Assembly (NCBI GenBank): GCA_964017235.1
Contig: OZ024929.1
Location: 166,099,609 to 166,163,608, forward strand
Length of the DNA stretch: 64,000 nucleotides
Origin: Sabellastarte sp. h YS-2021
Taxonomy: Eukaryota; Annelida; Polychaeta; Sabellida; Sabellidae
Direction of reading: 5' to 3'
In this document: positions 9,810-21,869 of the stretch, one piece after another
Position numbering within the stretch: the first letter of the stretch is position 1
Layout of the letters: each line of letters opens with the position of its first letter
Position numbers and translations under genes: made by a program
The notes under the pieces: generated by a model
Told to the model about the DNA's origin: nothing
The model's input: only the letters and a program-made list of their open reading frames with translations
The model's database searches: none

Positions 9810-12800
9810 TTACTTTAGGCTATTCCATTCTATTCTAACTTTTTTGCACGTATTCTCAGCATTCAAGCAACTTCTAAGGCTCAGGTATTACAAAATTTAT
9901 CTTTTCATGGGCTTAGTAACTGCTGTTGCCACAGAGACACCATACATCAAATAATATTACCCCAGGTTGAATTTTATAAATAATAAACATTCTCTTTGTC
10001 GTTACTCCAGGTGTATTTTCTAACCTGATGACATATATATTTCCAGCAGATTGAAAATAAGTTACACTACGAAGAACTTTTATTCGGGGCCACATGAGGG
10101 TGTGGGCTAAGTCAGTTCTGAAGAAGTTAGTTCCTACTTTAAATTATGTTGTTTGGTCACTACTTTAAATTATTTTACTTTGTATTAATATTTATGTGGC
10201 TGTTTCTGATTGGACAGCCTTTGGTCCTCGTCTGTAAACCCCTGTCATTCTTCCATTTTGAAGTTGGAGGCACATGGGCACACAGCAAGAAAAATTTTCC
10301 CTCCCTTCTAACCCATCCCCATGTTTAAATATATTCAGTAAAAGTATTATATGTATATCATTATGTTGTGACAACATTACTGCCTGTAGATATTTTTCAG
10401 ATCACCATAACTGATGATGGTGGGGACTGGTGCATCATTGGCATATTCATTCAAGTCTTGACTAGCTAGTCTTTGACTTTGCTAGTAGTGCTTTCCTCAT
10501 GGACATAATATTGGTGTGTTGTTTCACACTTGGTTGTGTTTTGATGTGGAAATTGTGTTGAAATTATCATGTGATGTCCTGAGGGAAAGATGTACCAGAG
10601 CTCAATTGCCTGCCAATATGCTATAAATGTTTTTATAATGTATTTTATTCATGTACTATTGTTATTCATGTATACATACACTTATACAATTACATTACAT
10701 TAGTTGGACAGTGTGATCATTTAGTCTTGTTGTGATCATGAGTTGGATCACTGTTAAGCAGAGGCTGCATTGTGCAGTCACTAGGGTTGTTTACTATTTT
10801 TATTAGTGAGGGGATCACAACGATCACCTTTCCAACATTTTAGTTGGCAGTGTGTTTTCTTTTATTGTCTTTTATTGGATCTGGTTTTATCTTTTTTACA
10901 CTAGAATGCATAGAATTGTACTTCTAGTAACCTTTGATCTCACATCTCACACTGGCATGCAGACATTTGTATTGTCAGTTAGACTGGCTGCTTCTTATTT
11001 TCACCCTGTATACTGTGAATACACAGTGCCTTTACTATGATACAAAGGCAAATACTAATACTTTAACATTTTAAGTACACCCTCTTTGATGGGTTATCAG
11101 CTGGAAACACACTGACTAGCATTTCTGGCCACTTTACCGTGCCTTGGAGGTCATTGCTCCAGGACCTGTCTTCATGACCTCATTGTTGCTCGACTGGCCG
11201 GTGGGTTGGGCAGAATTTCATATAAACTCATGGACTTTAGAAAGATAATTTAATATTTTCTGCCCAGCCTGCTTGCTTTTCTTTCACCGTTCGTCATATT
11301 GGGTTTTGACCTTCCATATTTGAAGGTCAGCTGTATGACCTTGGAGTTCACTATGGTTCAAGTTTACTTTACTTAGGCCACTTGCAAGGCAGGTTCTTTG
11401 ACCAGCTAGGGGCAAATACATTATTTAATTCTAATTGTTTTGAATTTATTTTAAATATTTATATTGTGACTCATAAAAATCGGGTAGTAAAGTAGAAAAA
11501 ATAAATGTTATATATCCCATGTTGCCTCTTTACTTCTTGGGAACTGATGATATTTTCCTTTCAGAATACTGACTGATAACCAACACAAAGATGACAAACG
11601 TAGCACTTAGTGAGAAATATTTAAAGTTCGCGTTCTTCATCTTCTCCGAAACTCAAGGTCACATGAGCAAAAGTCTTAACTGTATACCAAACATTACCAT
11701 GAACTAGATCTGAATTGTAGAGATTAAATGATAATAAATTTTCACAATAATTCAGTCGCAGTGTAAACTTGGTGGTTGTACGACTTGTCTCGTGCACGGG
11801 GAAGGTGGGCAGCTTAATCCTTGCTACCAAGACTTGTATCAGTGCTTTTCAGTCATGTGACTTATCAGTTTGGTCGTAATATCAAAGCAAGTTTAAGCGG
11901 GAAACTCTGAAGCCTCGGCTATTTATACCCGAGTTCAACTGTGTGAGTCGGTCTCCTGTCCGCCCCAAGTGTATACTCGGTAGCCAACTCGTGGAAATTG
12001 TATGACTTATCTTTACCAGGAGCACAATGGAATTGGTCATGGTAACATAACTTTTAAACCATCCTTTGCAAATAAGTACAAATGTACAAAGTGATCACAA
12101 CCGACCTTTTTGATAGTAATTAAGCCACCTAAAATTATCTTTAAGCTACTGCAATTTATATTTACGGCGTTATGAATTAGGTGCTCAAACCAATCTTGTC
12201 TAATGGAGCGATCTTGTATAAGGAGACGATATGTCATTCAAATCTACCCAGTCTCAATAGTATGGCAAGAGTTATTACTGCTCCCAATCCAAACTTGGCA
12301 TAACCTGGACACAAAAAACATTATTTTAGACTGTTTTAATGTTTGTATGTGGATTTGTTTTTATTAAAATGTACATTGACACAAGTGGAAGTCATAAATA
12401 CATTTTACTAACTTAAAATCGAAATGAAAATGCTTTACAGTGCTTTTTATGGGGGCAATAATTTCTACAAGAAATCAACGCTCAACTAGGCACAAGTTAC
12501 ACACAGAAATTCCCAAAGATATTTCACTCCCAGGGAGAACCAAACATGAAAACAACTGGCTTATAATGTTATTTTACTAATTTAATTTAGTTTAATCACT
12601 ATAATTTTTTTTGTGTAAAATATACAATGATACTATAATGCTACTAATAAAATGCAAATTATTTAAGGGGGATATTTTTAGATATGAAAGCAAGAGTTAC
12701 CCCGAGTTCCAGATCTTATCCTTGCTATACTTATAAGTTACTATATGAGAACATTATGGAATCCCATGGAAATAATTTTTAGCCAATAATGAACCCATAG

Positions 12801-13265
12801 TGATTCAAGTACCAAACTATTATTACCCTGATCTATATTACTAAGCCCAAAAGTAAGGATGAGTAGGAAGGACATGACAGACCTAGTAAGCTCCATTCAA
12901 AGGGAAAAAAATTTGAATTTATTTTAGATTGAAGCCACCGGAAGCCACAATATAAAGTTTGGGATGAAAATTAAGCTGTTTAACAGGTGTAAAATGACGA
13001 CTATAAATTTTAATTTTCAGATAATTGATGGTAAAAGAAAGACCCGATTATCCCGATAATTTTGCAGATAATGTTTCCATTTCTAATACTTTAGTTGACC
13101 TTGAACGGGTAGTCTACAGGACAATTAGTCAGGAAGACAACTATCTTTGATCATTTTGTGGGCCTGACATTTATCAGGAAGTTGAGAACAATATTATGAG
13201 GGACCAGTGTGTACTTCAATGGGGTAAGCGATATAAAACCAATTAATTCACTACCCATTTGTTGT
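9810..13265. other. long unassigned interval
   Basis: I see no convincing exon, RNA gene or element ends over 3.4 kb. Several open frames of 60-70 codons on both strands (for example 9,913-10,095, 10,146-10,328, 11,621-11,830, 12,037-12,237) have no domain signal. They are not followed by related frames that would suggest exons. Confidence 0.4.
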
Positions 13266-13270
13266 ATTGT

Positions 13271-13968
13271 AATATCCTCACGTATATCAGTTCTATTGAT
13301 ACTTGGGCTTCCGGGGATTCCCCTTTAGCTCAGCTGATTAAAGAGCTAGACTTGTGTTTATTTCTGTGTGTAATGAGAAGGCTTTCGTCCCACTACATGG
13401 TGAGATGCCTAAAGATCCGTCCCTCTCAAACCCAAGCGAGTAAAGTGTAATAATGTAGTCATGTAAGACTTGAGGACAGGTCTTTCCTTCTAGGGGTGGT
13501 ATGTCCTCACGTATATCAGTTCTATTAATACCTGGGCTTTTGGGGATACCCCTTTAGCTCAGGTGGTTAAAGAGCTAGACTTGTGTTTATATCTGTGTGT
13601 AATGAAAAGGCTGTGAGTTCGAGACAGAGCAGAACCAATTAATAATCTCTCCCTTCGCACTACATGGTGAGATGCCTAAAGATCTGTCCCTCTCAAACCC
13701 AAGCGAGTAAAGTGTAATAATGTAGTCATGTAAGACTTGAGGACAGGTCTTTCCTTTGAGGGGTGGTATGTAATATCCTCAGGTCTTTCCTTTGAGGGGT
13801 GGTATGTAATATCCTCACGTATATCAGTTCTATTAATACCTGGGCTTCCGGGATACCCCTTTAGCTCAGGTGGTTAAAGAGCTAGACTTGTGTTTATTTC
13901 TGTGTGTACTAATGAGAAGACTGTGAGTTCGAGACACAGCAGAACCAATCAATAATTTCTCTCTTCCC
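13271..13968 (+). repeat. three tandem units carrying a tRNA-like module
   Basis: Units begin with TCCTCACGTATATCAGTTCT at 13,275, 13,504 and 13,812 (spacing 229 and 308 bp). Each contains CCCTTTAGCTCAGGTGGTTA, in which GCTC/GAGC form a tRNA-like D-arm. Units 2 and 3 also carry a T-arm-like GTGAGTTCGAGAC (perfect CTGTG/CACAG stem in unit 3). Unit 1 lacks the T-arm through an internal deletion. The end of unit 2 has an internal duplication of about 35 bp (GGTCTTTCCTTTGAGGGGTG... at 13,746 and 13,781). No acceptor stem can be formed, so these are tRNA-derived SINE or satellite units and not tRNA genes. Confidence 0.8.
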
Positions 13969-14729
13969 ACTACAGTATGCATTTATTACAGTCTATACAC
14001 GCCTCTTTGTTATCTAATACCTCCTGGGGAATTTTATCTGTGTCCAAACTATATGGACCGCTAATTTGCCATTACACTGTCTTGATGTCCAAGCAGTTGT
14101 GTCCACATACCCAATTGCAGTTGCACACAGGCTGTTGTCACATAAGTGTTCAGTAGAGAAGGTCACAGGACTTTGAAGTATTTGGACATATGGTACAAAT
14201 TTGACTCCTGTGTATCAACATTCTGTTTAGCTCCTAAATGGGTGTGAGGGTGCTTTCTTTTGGAAGGGCCTGGTTGACCTTCACTTCTACAAGCTGGTTC
14301 AAACTCCAGCTCAGTGAAATGGTAAAATAAATCTTGGATTGGAGAGGATCTAACAGTAACAGTGATTTGACAATCTTCTTTCGGTTTGACCTTTCAGTAA
14401 GTGTGTTGGCTATCGCTGTGTACTGTACTTGGTGTTTTGGATTGGGTTTATGGCACTTTTGCATGTAGAGAGTCTCAATTGTTTGACTTGTGAGCGATAT
14501 TGTACCTTTCAAAGACTGACATGTGATTCTGGTATTTTATTTTGACTAACTACCTGTGCAAAAGTCCCACCATCACATGAATTTGTAATATCTTTATTAA
14601 GTTTTCCAGCAATTCCTCCAAGTGTCAGGGGAAGCCTTATATTCATTATACACTTGTGATTTCTTAGTATAATGAACCCTAGTATTGTGGATGTTGTATC
14701 TAATTCCTGCAACACCTATTATGACTCGA
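13969..14729. other. interval between tRNA-like array and DIRS-like remnant
   Basis: Two adjoining minus-strand open frames (14,509-14,715 and 14,234-14,512) lie directly downstream of the decayed gag at 14,730-15,700 and could be its continuation. I could not match them to the gag-RT linker of the better-preserved element at 37.8-43.2 kb. No function is assigned. Confidence 0.3.
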
Positions 14730-15700
14730 CTTTTGCACCTTTTCGTTTTTGCCTAAAATCCATATCCGAATAGGGAAGTGTTTTGCCAGCACTGAAACAT
14801 GTAGAACTATATAACTTTTGTCTCATGAGTTTTTGAGAAAATGCATGATTTTTTTCTTAAAATAAGAGCATATACCATATATTTTTGCTTTTTTCCCGGC
14901 CAGCTTTTTTATCAGATCCAAAATTCCTAACAGATCTGCTTGGCATATGCCTCTGAGCATTCACTCTTCTGACTCTTCATTTTTTAAAATCTGACTGTAG
15001 TCTTTTATCTCCATTCCAAAGAGTAAAACTGTGTGACTGGTTTTTGCCGCGCCCCAGGAAAAAGTCATTGGCATCTTCCATTAATGCAGTGATAAAATCT
15101 GTCATGTATTATGTCTTTTTTGCATCATTTTCTTCCCTGAAAAAAAGGCAAGGACTCATTGTATAATGGCACACTAATCATAGGCTACTCTTTCGCTTTC
15201 ATTTTTGACAAATACATCCTCCCCTGCCCTTAGGGATTTGATCTTAGTTTCAGTACCTGAGTTAGAAATCTGCTCAAGTTTTTTAATCTTTACAGGACTT
15301 GGGCCTGTAGTTGTGACTTTTGCCTGAGTTCATCAAGTTTGCAATTGAAGAAGCATAGTATCAACTTTTATATGGATACTTTGGATGTTTGGTTTTGGGA
15401 CTACTAGTTAGCGGTTTGTAACCTTTGCTCTTAACTTTGGTCAGATCCAAATCTTTTTACATTTCGAATCTTTTACTTTTTGATGCAACTGACTCCGATT
15501 TTCCTAACTGATAAGTATTTGAGCACTACCGTCAGCACTGCCTGATGAAGTGGCCTGCTGGTTGTTTGCTTTGTATTTACCAACAATTTTAGGAACCATT
15601 TTTTTATCATTGACATCCGATTCATTAACAATTTTTCAGTGGGTACTTGAATACTTCCCTGCTTAGCTGAACGCAAGTTGTACTGCCTATTTCTTTCCAT
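14730..15700 (-). pseudogene. decayed DIRS-like gag
   Basis: Read on the minus strand across several frame changes and stops, this segment follows the Gag of the DIRS-like element at 37.8-43.2 kb in order. It starts MERNRQYNLRSAKQ at 15,700 (compare MEKKKYNLRSQK there). It then has GEDVFVKNESERVAYD (compare VDVFVKHRV...ERVSYD), then REENDAKK, DFITALMEDANDF, VNAQRHMPS and finally GKTLPYSDMDFRQK (compare GKSFPHPEMDCK). The CxxC-type region is corrupted. It is an older and much more degraded copy of the same or a sister family. No RT or recombinase portion was recognised to its left. Confidence 0.7.
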
Positions 15701-16800
15701 AGTGATCCGTGTGTTGTACTAAAAAGACTTCATATAATGTAGTATAATTTAAAACAATTTAAACAACTAAAATGACACTAAAATATACAAATCCTTCTGT
15801 ACTTAGAAATCAATCAACAGCAAGCAAATTTTTAGATGTTGACCCTCTGGTGTCAGAAGTTGAAATGGAAGAAAAACAATTAATTTCCAGCATGGCGGAC
15901 GAAAATGACCAATGAAATTTATTTTAACATTTCATACGCAGTATAAAGGTGTAAAATAATTACACCGAATTTTTATAAGGTCACCTCTAGAGGATGGGTC
16001 CACTGACACCCTAATGCCACCAAGAAAATGTATTTCTGTCCTTACTTTGATTTCTATATTTGGTACGTAAAAGTTCTCAAATTTTCATGGTGATAACCAA
16101 AGGTTAATAAATATCCTGTCTTCCATTTAGTGCCAATTTAAGGCATCAATATGTCTGTAAGGGTTTAATGCAGCACACTTACAGTGACAACATGTCACAG
16201 TCCCCACCACCTCAGGAAGTCAAACACCAATATGCGGAGCATAAGATTTTATTACATACATTAACAGATATAAATGTATAAATGAAGTGTATATTGTAAA
16301 TAAAACTACTAATATGATAGCCATTATGCAAGTAAATTGTGTCCATTAAATATTACAAGTTCATATCTGACCTGAAAGGTCATTGTCCATTATGATAATA
16401 CAGTTACAACAGAAAAGGTCATAACTTGGCCTTATTTGACCTTTGACCTTTAAAGGCCAATAGAGCATACACAATTGTATTTACACAGACATTTCAACAT
16501 AGCGTAGTTTAGGATCACCTCAGTCTCAATACAGGGCCATAACCAACCCCAGAATGAGTAAAGGTTACCCTAAAGTCAACAGACCGGAACGAATTTTAGA
16601 AATAGGCCCATAAGAGAGAGTTAAGGGGCCCTAGAGTTGCAATAGTATTTACATATGTAACTTTCTCATACAAAATTTACATTATAAAATGCCCTCAAGC
16701 CCAAAGAAAGTCTCATGACGATGAAAATCATTGAAATGGGACTCTGTTGAAAATTTTAATTTTTAAAGTCAGTGAGTGGTCCAGATTATTATTCCAAACA
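15701..16800. other. unassigned interval
   Basis: AT-rich, with no gene or clear repeat. It contains scattered short pieces reading like invertebrate RTE-type 3' flanks (TGACCTTTGACC near 16,440) but nothing that can be bounded. Confidence 0.35.
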
Positions 16801-16960
16801 TTTAATCACTTCTCCCTTTGGTGAGGTCTTAATCCTCACAAAAATTTCACAAAGATGCATTCATTAGTCTTGGAGTAATCGTGAACACACCAAAACAGAC
16901 AGACAGACCGACAAACAAACAAAATCACCCAGCAACACAACCTCTTTGGCGGAGGTAAAA
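16800..16960 (-). repeat. RTE-like/MITE-like repeat end
   Basis: The stretch AGTCTTGGAGTAATCGTGAA followed by (CAGA)n-type AGACAGACAGACCGACAAAC and CTCTTTGGCGGAGGTAA has the layout of a common invertebrate RTE-related 3' end or SINE tail. Similar scraps occur at 7,236-7,275, 18,985-19,110 and 31,700-31,790. Boundaries and strand are uncertain. Confidence 0.45.
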
Positions 16961-18286
16961 ATGATAAAAATGAAATGAATGAAATAAATATCTGTGGCAC
17001 CAGATGAAGCCGGAGTTCACATAATTCTATGCCCCATTCATACTGCATGTGGTATAACCTGCGGAGACCCCCCCCCCCCCTTCAGGAGACCTCATGAAGA
17101 CCTTCTGAAGTTTGGTGTACCCATAAGGTATCACGCACGTTGCCACTGATTGGAAACTACTTTTAAACTGTTAATAACAAATAACAGTAGGATGACAGTA
17201 CTACAAACGTTGGTCACCGAGAGGCAACCTCGATTAACCTCAACTCACCTTCAATAGCCATCAGACCAACACATGCTACCGAAACACGACCAAATCACAA
17301 CCTTATATTAACTGCAGACGTTGCCTTCAGTTACCATATAAGAAATTCATCGGCTAAAAATCACGGTGAGAAATTTGGAATTTTTAAAAATTTCCATAGA
17401 ATTCTGTATGTGATGGCGGACCACTGTATCACAAGTTTGCATACGGACATCATATGGTAGTTTTGACAATGAGAAATTTGGAATTTTTAAAAGTTTCCAT
17501 AGAATTCTCAAGGTATGGGATGGTGGACCACTGTATCACAAGTTTGCAAAAGGACATCAGATGGTAGGTTTGACCAATGCTGATACCGCCTGTAATGTGA
17601 AAGGGATATTACTGTTGTGCAGGTGTACAAGCAACTGTTATAAAATACGGTTGTGTGGGAGATTAGTGATGTCCTATTATCAAGAGTCCATGTGAAAGTA
17701 TTTGTCCTCACACTCTCATTAACATGGCAGATAAAAGCCTACCTTTTTCTGATGCACTCTTTCATCAATGCCAAAGAGCTCATTACTCCATTGTTACTAA
17801 GGACATACCACACAAAATAATACAAATGTGTTTTGCAGAGTAAAAGAGAGCACTAATTGATGTGGTGAGAGTTCCAACAGATATTGTTAATTGAAAGCTG
17901 TGAATTAGTTTATATCAACAATACAAGAGTTGACGTAATGTCTCTATGTAATTAATCTCTTCCATTACATTCTAATGGTTTGGTCTCATTCAGGCGAATG
18001 ATTTTGATCAGACTGAGGCATACCATAAGAAGTTTTAATTGGAAACATCCACGTTACCTATCTAAAAATATCAGAAACAAAACACGTCTGAAAAAAATTA
18101 TTGTAATAAATGACAAGTTTTATGAATCGTTGTTTCAAGTAAAGATGAATATTTAAAAACACCTTTGCATGACGGTTTGGAATATGGAAATACATTCACA
18201 GGATTATAAGTTTAACACCCACTTAAGTCCTTTTTCTTGATAGCTATACCTCTCTTCTTTTATCTGACCCCGTTCCCCCAACAAAA
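16961..18286. other. unassigned interval with a ~125-bp duplicated block
   Basis: A block containing GAGAAATTTGGAATTTTTAA, TTTCCATAGAATTCT and GGACCACTGTATCACAAGTT occurs twice (about 17,366-17,462 and 17,469-17,573). It is a tandem duplication with about 10% divergence. A poly-C tract lies at 17,069-17,081. No gene is supported. Confidence 0.55.
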
Positions 18287-18523
18287 TGAGACTCTCCATT
18301 AATTAATTAATTTATTTGGGGCTTTACGTCGCTTTCAAAACTGTACAGGTCATATCACAATGAGTAGTTGAAAGGGCAGAGGAAACCAGTACCTACAGTT
18401 GGTTGAAGTTCTATACTGTAAAATGCCGACCAACGGCAAGCAACTACCACGAACCCTGGTTTCAGAGGTTGCAGGCGAGAGTGTTACCACTCTGCCACCG
18501 TGGTCCCCTTGAGACTCTCCATT
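18287..18523 (-). mobile_element. tRNA-derived SINE, complete, with TSD
   Basis: Flanked by TGAGACTCTCCATT at 18,287-18,300 and 18,510-18,523. The element (18,301-18,509) reads on the minus strand as a tRNA-like head (GGTGGCAGAGTGGTAACACTC), then a body with GCTTGCCGTTGG and CTGGTTTCCTCTGCCC, then a tail AAATAAATTAATTAATT. It is the same family as the plus-strand SINE at 20,353-20,594 and the fragment at 46,383-46,530. The B-box is corrupted (AAACCAGGGTTCGTGG), so this copy is probably transcriptionally weak. Confidence 0.93.
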
Positions 18524-20339
18524 TAAGGTTGAATATTACAGGCTCTACTTTATTTCTACTCTAGTATGTGTTATAATCATTTGTATCCTATTAATGTGGC
18601 CTATGCCAGTTTCTGGTTTCCATGGCATGAACCGACTCCAAGTAACCTGTTGCAAAAATTAACTTTAAGATTAAATTGGTTAGCCCAAATTATACCATAG
18701 GATATAAAATGACCTGGGCCAGACGATATCCCCTGTCCAAAAATAGACACAGTTTTTTCCTAATTCGCTGAGCCAGAATAGTCCAAGGCTTATTTTAGAC
18801 TAGGCCAGAATAAACCAGCGGTTATTTCAGGTTACTATTTTGACCCAATCCAAGGTAACCCTAGGTGTTAAACAGCCTAGTCCAAGAACAGCCCAGCATG
18901 TAAATTGGTATGTTACACTTTATACCCAGGTATAAGATGGACTTGCCAAGAATAAACTGAATAGATCACTGCTTGGTTTCCTCTATCAAGGAGGGTATGT
19001 TTTGGATGCAAGTGTTTGTCTGTTTGCAAAATAAGTCGAAAAGTTATTAACAGGTTTTTATTGGGGGTGTTGGGCCTTGGCAGAGGTATGAGCTTGCCGC
19101 GTGTTCTTGCTTATGTTTTGTCAAAATATCTGATCTTTGAACTATATTACCCTATTCTTAGGGATCGCAAAAATTGTATATTTTCCATTATTGTAACATA
19201 CAATGGATTTGTTGCTGTAGATATTGACTTAAAAACTATACATGTTAGGGGTTCCAGATCTCACCCAGAAACAAAAATAGACAATTATGTGTCAAACTTG
19301 TCAGCTACTCTGTCAGTGAAACCTCATTGCTGCATGAACATGCATTGTGTACACCACTAGACAGTTGAGTAATACCACAAACATTACTTCATTCTTGATG
19401 TTAGTCAGCTGATCCAGTAGCTCAGTACGGTACACTTTTAGACCAGTGTAAAATTGGTCAATCCAAAGTGTACCCGGTGAGCCATTCTAAGCTAGCCCAA
19501 ACTATAGCTGGGCTTATTTCAGGATAGGGTTAATTTTAAGGTTAAGGCCATAATCACAAGGCCACAAAAGCCACTGCTACAAGTAGAAATTATTATTAAA
19601 GTGACGTCACCCCACAGAACAGTCTGCTGTGATGTTTTTAACGTTTCAAAATTTTCATCAAACTTAGTTACACACACATATGTATCTGAACTCCAGTTAA
19701 TTAAAGCAATTTAAACTGGAGACAATGGTTTTATAATACAGCAGCACAAATTGGATTTATATCACCTGTTCATCTTAATGAGACCAAGGTGTAAACAGTT
19801 GAAGCTGGCTTTAAAAACCCCAAAACTGCTATTCCATGTGCTGAGAATCATGGGTTATGAGTCATTTATTTTTGCCCCTAAGCTATTAGCCAGCGCTGAA
19901 ATGATACTTTGGTCCTAGTTTTGTTGTTTGGCGATGAGGTAAATGATTGCACCAAGCTATGTCATAGCTAATGAGGTGTGAATGAGTGCAGCTTTTATGT
20001 TGTTAAGTCATGGGAACAACATATTTCACACTTCTGTTGCTCAGCAACATAACATTTTTCTGAGCCATTGCAAAATAGACGTCATTATCATCAAAAATAA
20101 ACAAACCACAAGAAATCTACAGTTGGACTCAGTTTCTGTTGAGACATATTCCTTCATGACAACTAATCACATATCTCGCTGGTCAGTTCTTATAAAAGAT
20201 ATTGATATTTGCATGGCAATTTTGTTTCATGCTGTAATTGACATTACTTAAATTTACAAAGTCAAAGGCAAAGTTATTGTTTAGCATCCAGTCCAACAGC
20301 CAGAGTCATACGTACCTATGTACAAACGTACTACTACAC
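18524..20339. other. interval with RTE/MITE-like scrap, otherwise unassigned
   Basis: At 18,985-19,110 the text AAGGAGGGTATGTTTTGGAT ... TTGGCAGAGGTATGAGC resembles the opening and close of a common short repeat whose ends recur at 7,240 and 16,940. Between 18,670 and 18,950 and again near 19,430-19,520, short phrases such as TAGCCCAAA, GACCTGGGCC and AGCCCAG recur in both orientations, suggesting a decayed palindromic repeat. Open frames at 19,016-19,360 and 19,982-20,251 show no domain and are not called. Confidence 0.4.
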
Positions 20340-20607
20340 CAAGGACTATGCAGGGGCCATGGTGGCAGAGTGGTAACACTCTCGCCTCCCACCTCTGAGA
20401 TCGGGGTTCGGTTCCTGGCTCGACCTCAAGTGGGAAAGCTGGTAGTTGCTTGCTGTTGGTTGACAGTTTTTACAGTACAGAACCTTGACCAACTGTATGT
20501 ACTGATTTCCTCTGCCCTCCCAACTACCCCATCATGATATGACCTGTACAGTGTTGAAAGTGACGTAAAACCCCAAATAAATAAATAAATAAATCAAGGA
20601 CTATGCA
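20340..20607 (+). mobile_element. tRNA-derived SINE, complete, with TSD
   Basis: The direct repeat CAAGGACTATGCA at 20,340-20,352 and 20,595-20,607 bounds a 242-bp element. The head has an A-box (TGGCAGAGTGGTAAC, near 20,363) and a B-box (GGTTCGGTTCC, near 20,406). The body contains GCTTGCTGTTGGTTGAC and CTGTATGTACTGATTTCC. The 3' end is GTAAAACCCC(AAATA)n. It should be transcribed by RNA polymerase III and mobilised by a LINE partner; the A-rich pentamer tail does not resemble the CR1 tails in this window. This is the best-preserved copy and can serve as the family reference. Confidence 0.95.
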
Positions 20608-20629
20608 TGCAAAACTCAACAAATTTTTT

Positions 20630-21330
20630 TCCCAGTTGATACAATTGGTAATCTTCTCTCACCTGCTGAGTCAGTTAGGAACCTTGGTGTGTGGTTCACA
20701 GGATATCTCACGCATGATGCTGCTGTTTGGAAGCAAATGATTTGGTTAGAAGTCATCTCCCTGTTTAGAAGTCTCTCTGCACTTGATTTCGCTCCAGTGT
20801 CTTCAACAGTTTTGCCAAAACTCTGGCTAATACCACCAAGTACTTACATACCACTTCTGTAAGAAAGCCTCTTTATTGGGTGCCTATCAAGCTGGACAGG
20901 ACAGCCCTTTTGGTGTTCAATGTTTCTACAAAGCGGCTATCCCATACTTTGAACCTTTCCTTAAACCCACACATAGTGTTCAGAACTCGTAGAAATCCAT
21001 CTTATGGTGTGCTGCTTAAGGTCCCACACTTTTCATCAATATATAAGTCTAAAAAGCATTTTGGCCGCAGCTTCCCCAAGGATTTGGAATGATCTGCCTG
21101 ATGATGTATACTTAGCTAAATGTCTCTCTTCATAATCGAAAAAGTTGAAACCTATCTCTTTGCAAAAGCATACCCAAACTAAATTTTCTGGTCGTGGTCT
21201 TTCTCTGTGGTGCCGACCCCTGCAATGTTTCTGGCTAAATTATTATGATCCCTGTTTTCTGGTATGATGGACCTTAGAGTGTGTCCATAGATGGAGATTA
21301 AGTGCTATAAAAGTACTATCAGAAATAGAC
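20630..21330 (+). pseudogene. CR1-like LINE 3' fragment, plus strand
   Basis: Phrases such as SVRNLGVWF (near 20,666) and RKPLYWVPIKLDRTALLVFN match, in order and with frame breaks, the C-terminal RT region of the CR1 at 21,718-25,100 (AVRNLGVWF..., RKALHWLPIKYRSIF...). The 3' untranslated part shares GGTGCCGACCCCTGCAATGT and GAGATTAAGTGCTATAAAAG with that element, ending near a degenerate ATCAGAAATAGA tail. It faces the next CR1 tail-to-tail. It is decayed and non-functional. Confidence 0.8.
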
Positions 21331-21717
21331 TGTTGGAAAGGCATTTAACATACCTGTGTGCCTAAATGGGAAGTGGACGATTCAGCCCTTTGCCAAATCG
21401 GCCCTCGGCAAATCGGCCCCCTAGAAAATTAATCCTGGACAACTCAGCCTCCAGTTGAAATTTTTGCACTTAGAACTTATTTATGGACCTGCAGAGAGCA
21501 TTTGACTATGTTGATAAAGGTATTTCTTTAGGATTATTAAAACAGAAAAAACAAGGGATATTTTCACCAGAAACTGCATGCTTTAATTGAAATGGTGTTT
21601 AATTATAATCTGGTCAATGTTAATGTTGACTAAAGGGGGTGGGGTAATTATGTATAATGGTGAGAACTTTAGCTAAGTGTGATTAACACACATCAAACAT
21701 AATTGGATGCTTCCCTT
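21331..21717. other. interval with 'aatcggccc' MITE-like text
   Basis: Near 21,380-21,450 repeated phrases AAATCGGCCCTCGGCAAATC and GGCCCCCTAGAAAATTAATC resemble the tandem phrases GGGCCGATTTGACTAGG at 29,005-29,110 on the other strand. They are probably pieces of one short repeat family. The rest is AT-rich with no gene. Confidence 0.45.
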
Positions 21718-21869
21718 TAATTCTAATTCTAATAGCACTTTTATAGCGCTTAATCTCTGTCAAAAGACAGATTCTAAGGCGCATCACACAAAAAACATTG
21801 TTCAATATTAAAAAACCAGAGACATTGCAGGGGTCAGCACCGCGGAGAAAGCAGAAGGAGATTGGAAAT

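Noticed and set aside
13550-13640. Functional tRNA gene
   Set aside because: D- and T-arms form but no acceptor stem or normal anticodon arm does.
20238-20537. 99-codon frame with GHGGRVVTLSPPTSEIGVRF
   Set aside because: Runs through the SINE head; this kind of frame is a common artefact of tRNA-derived repeats.
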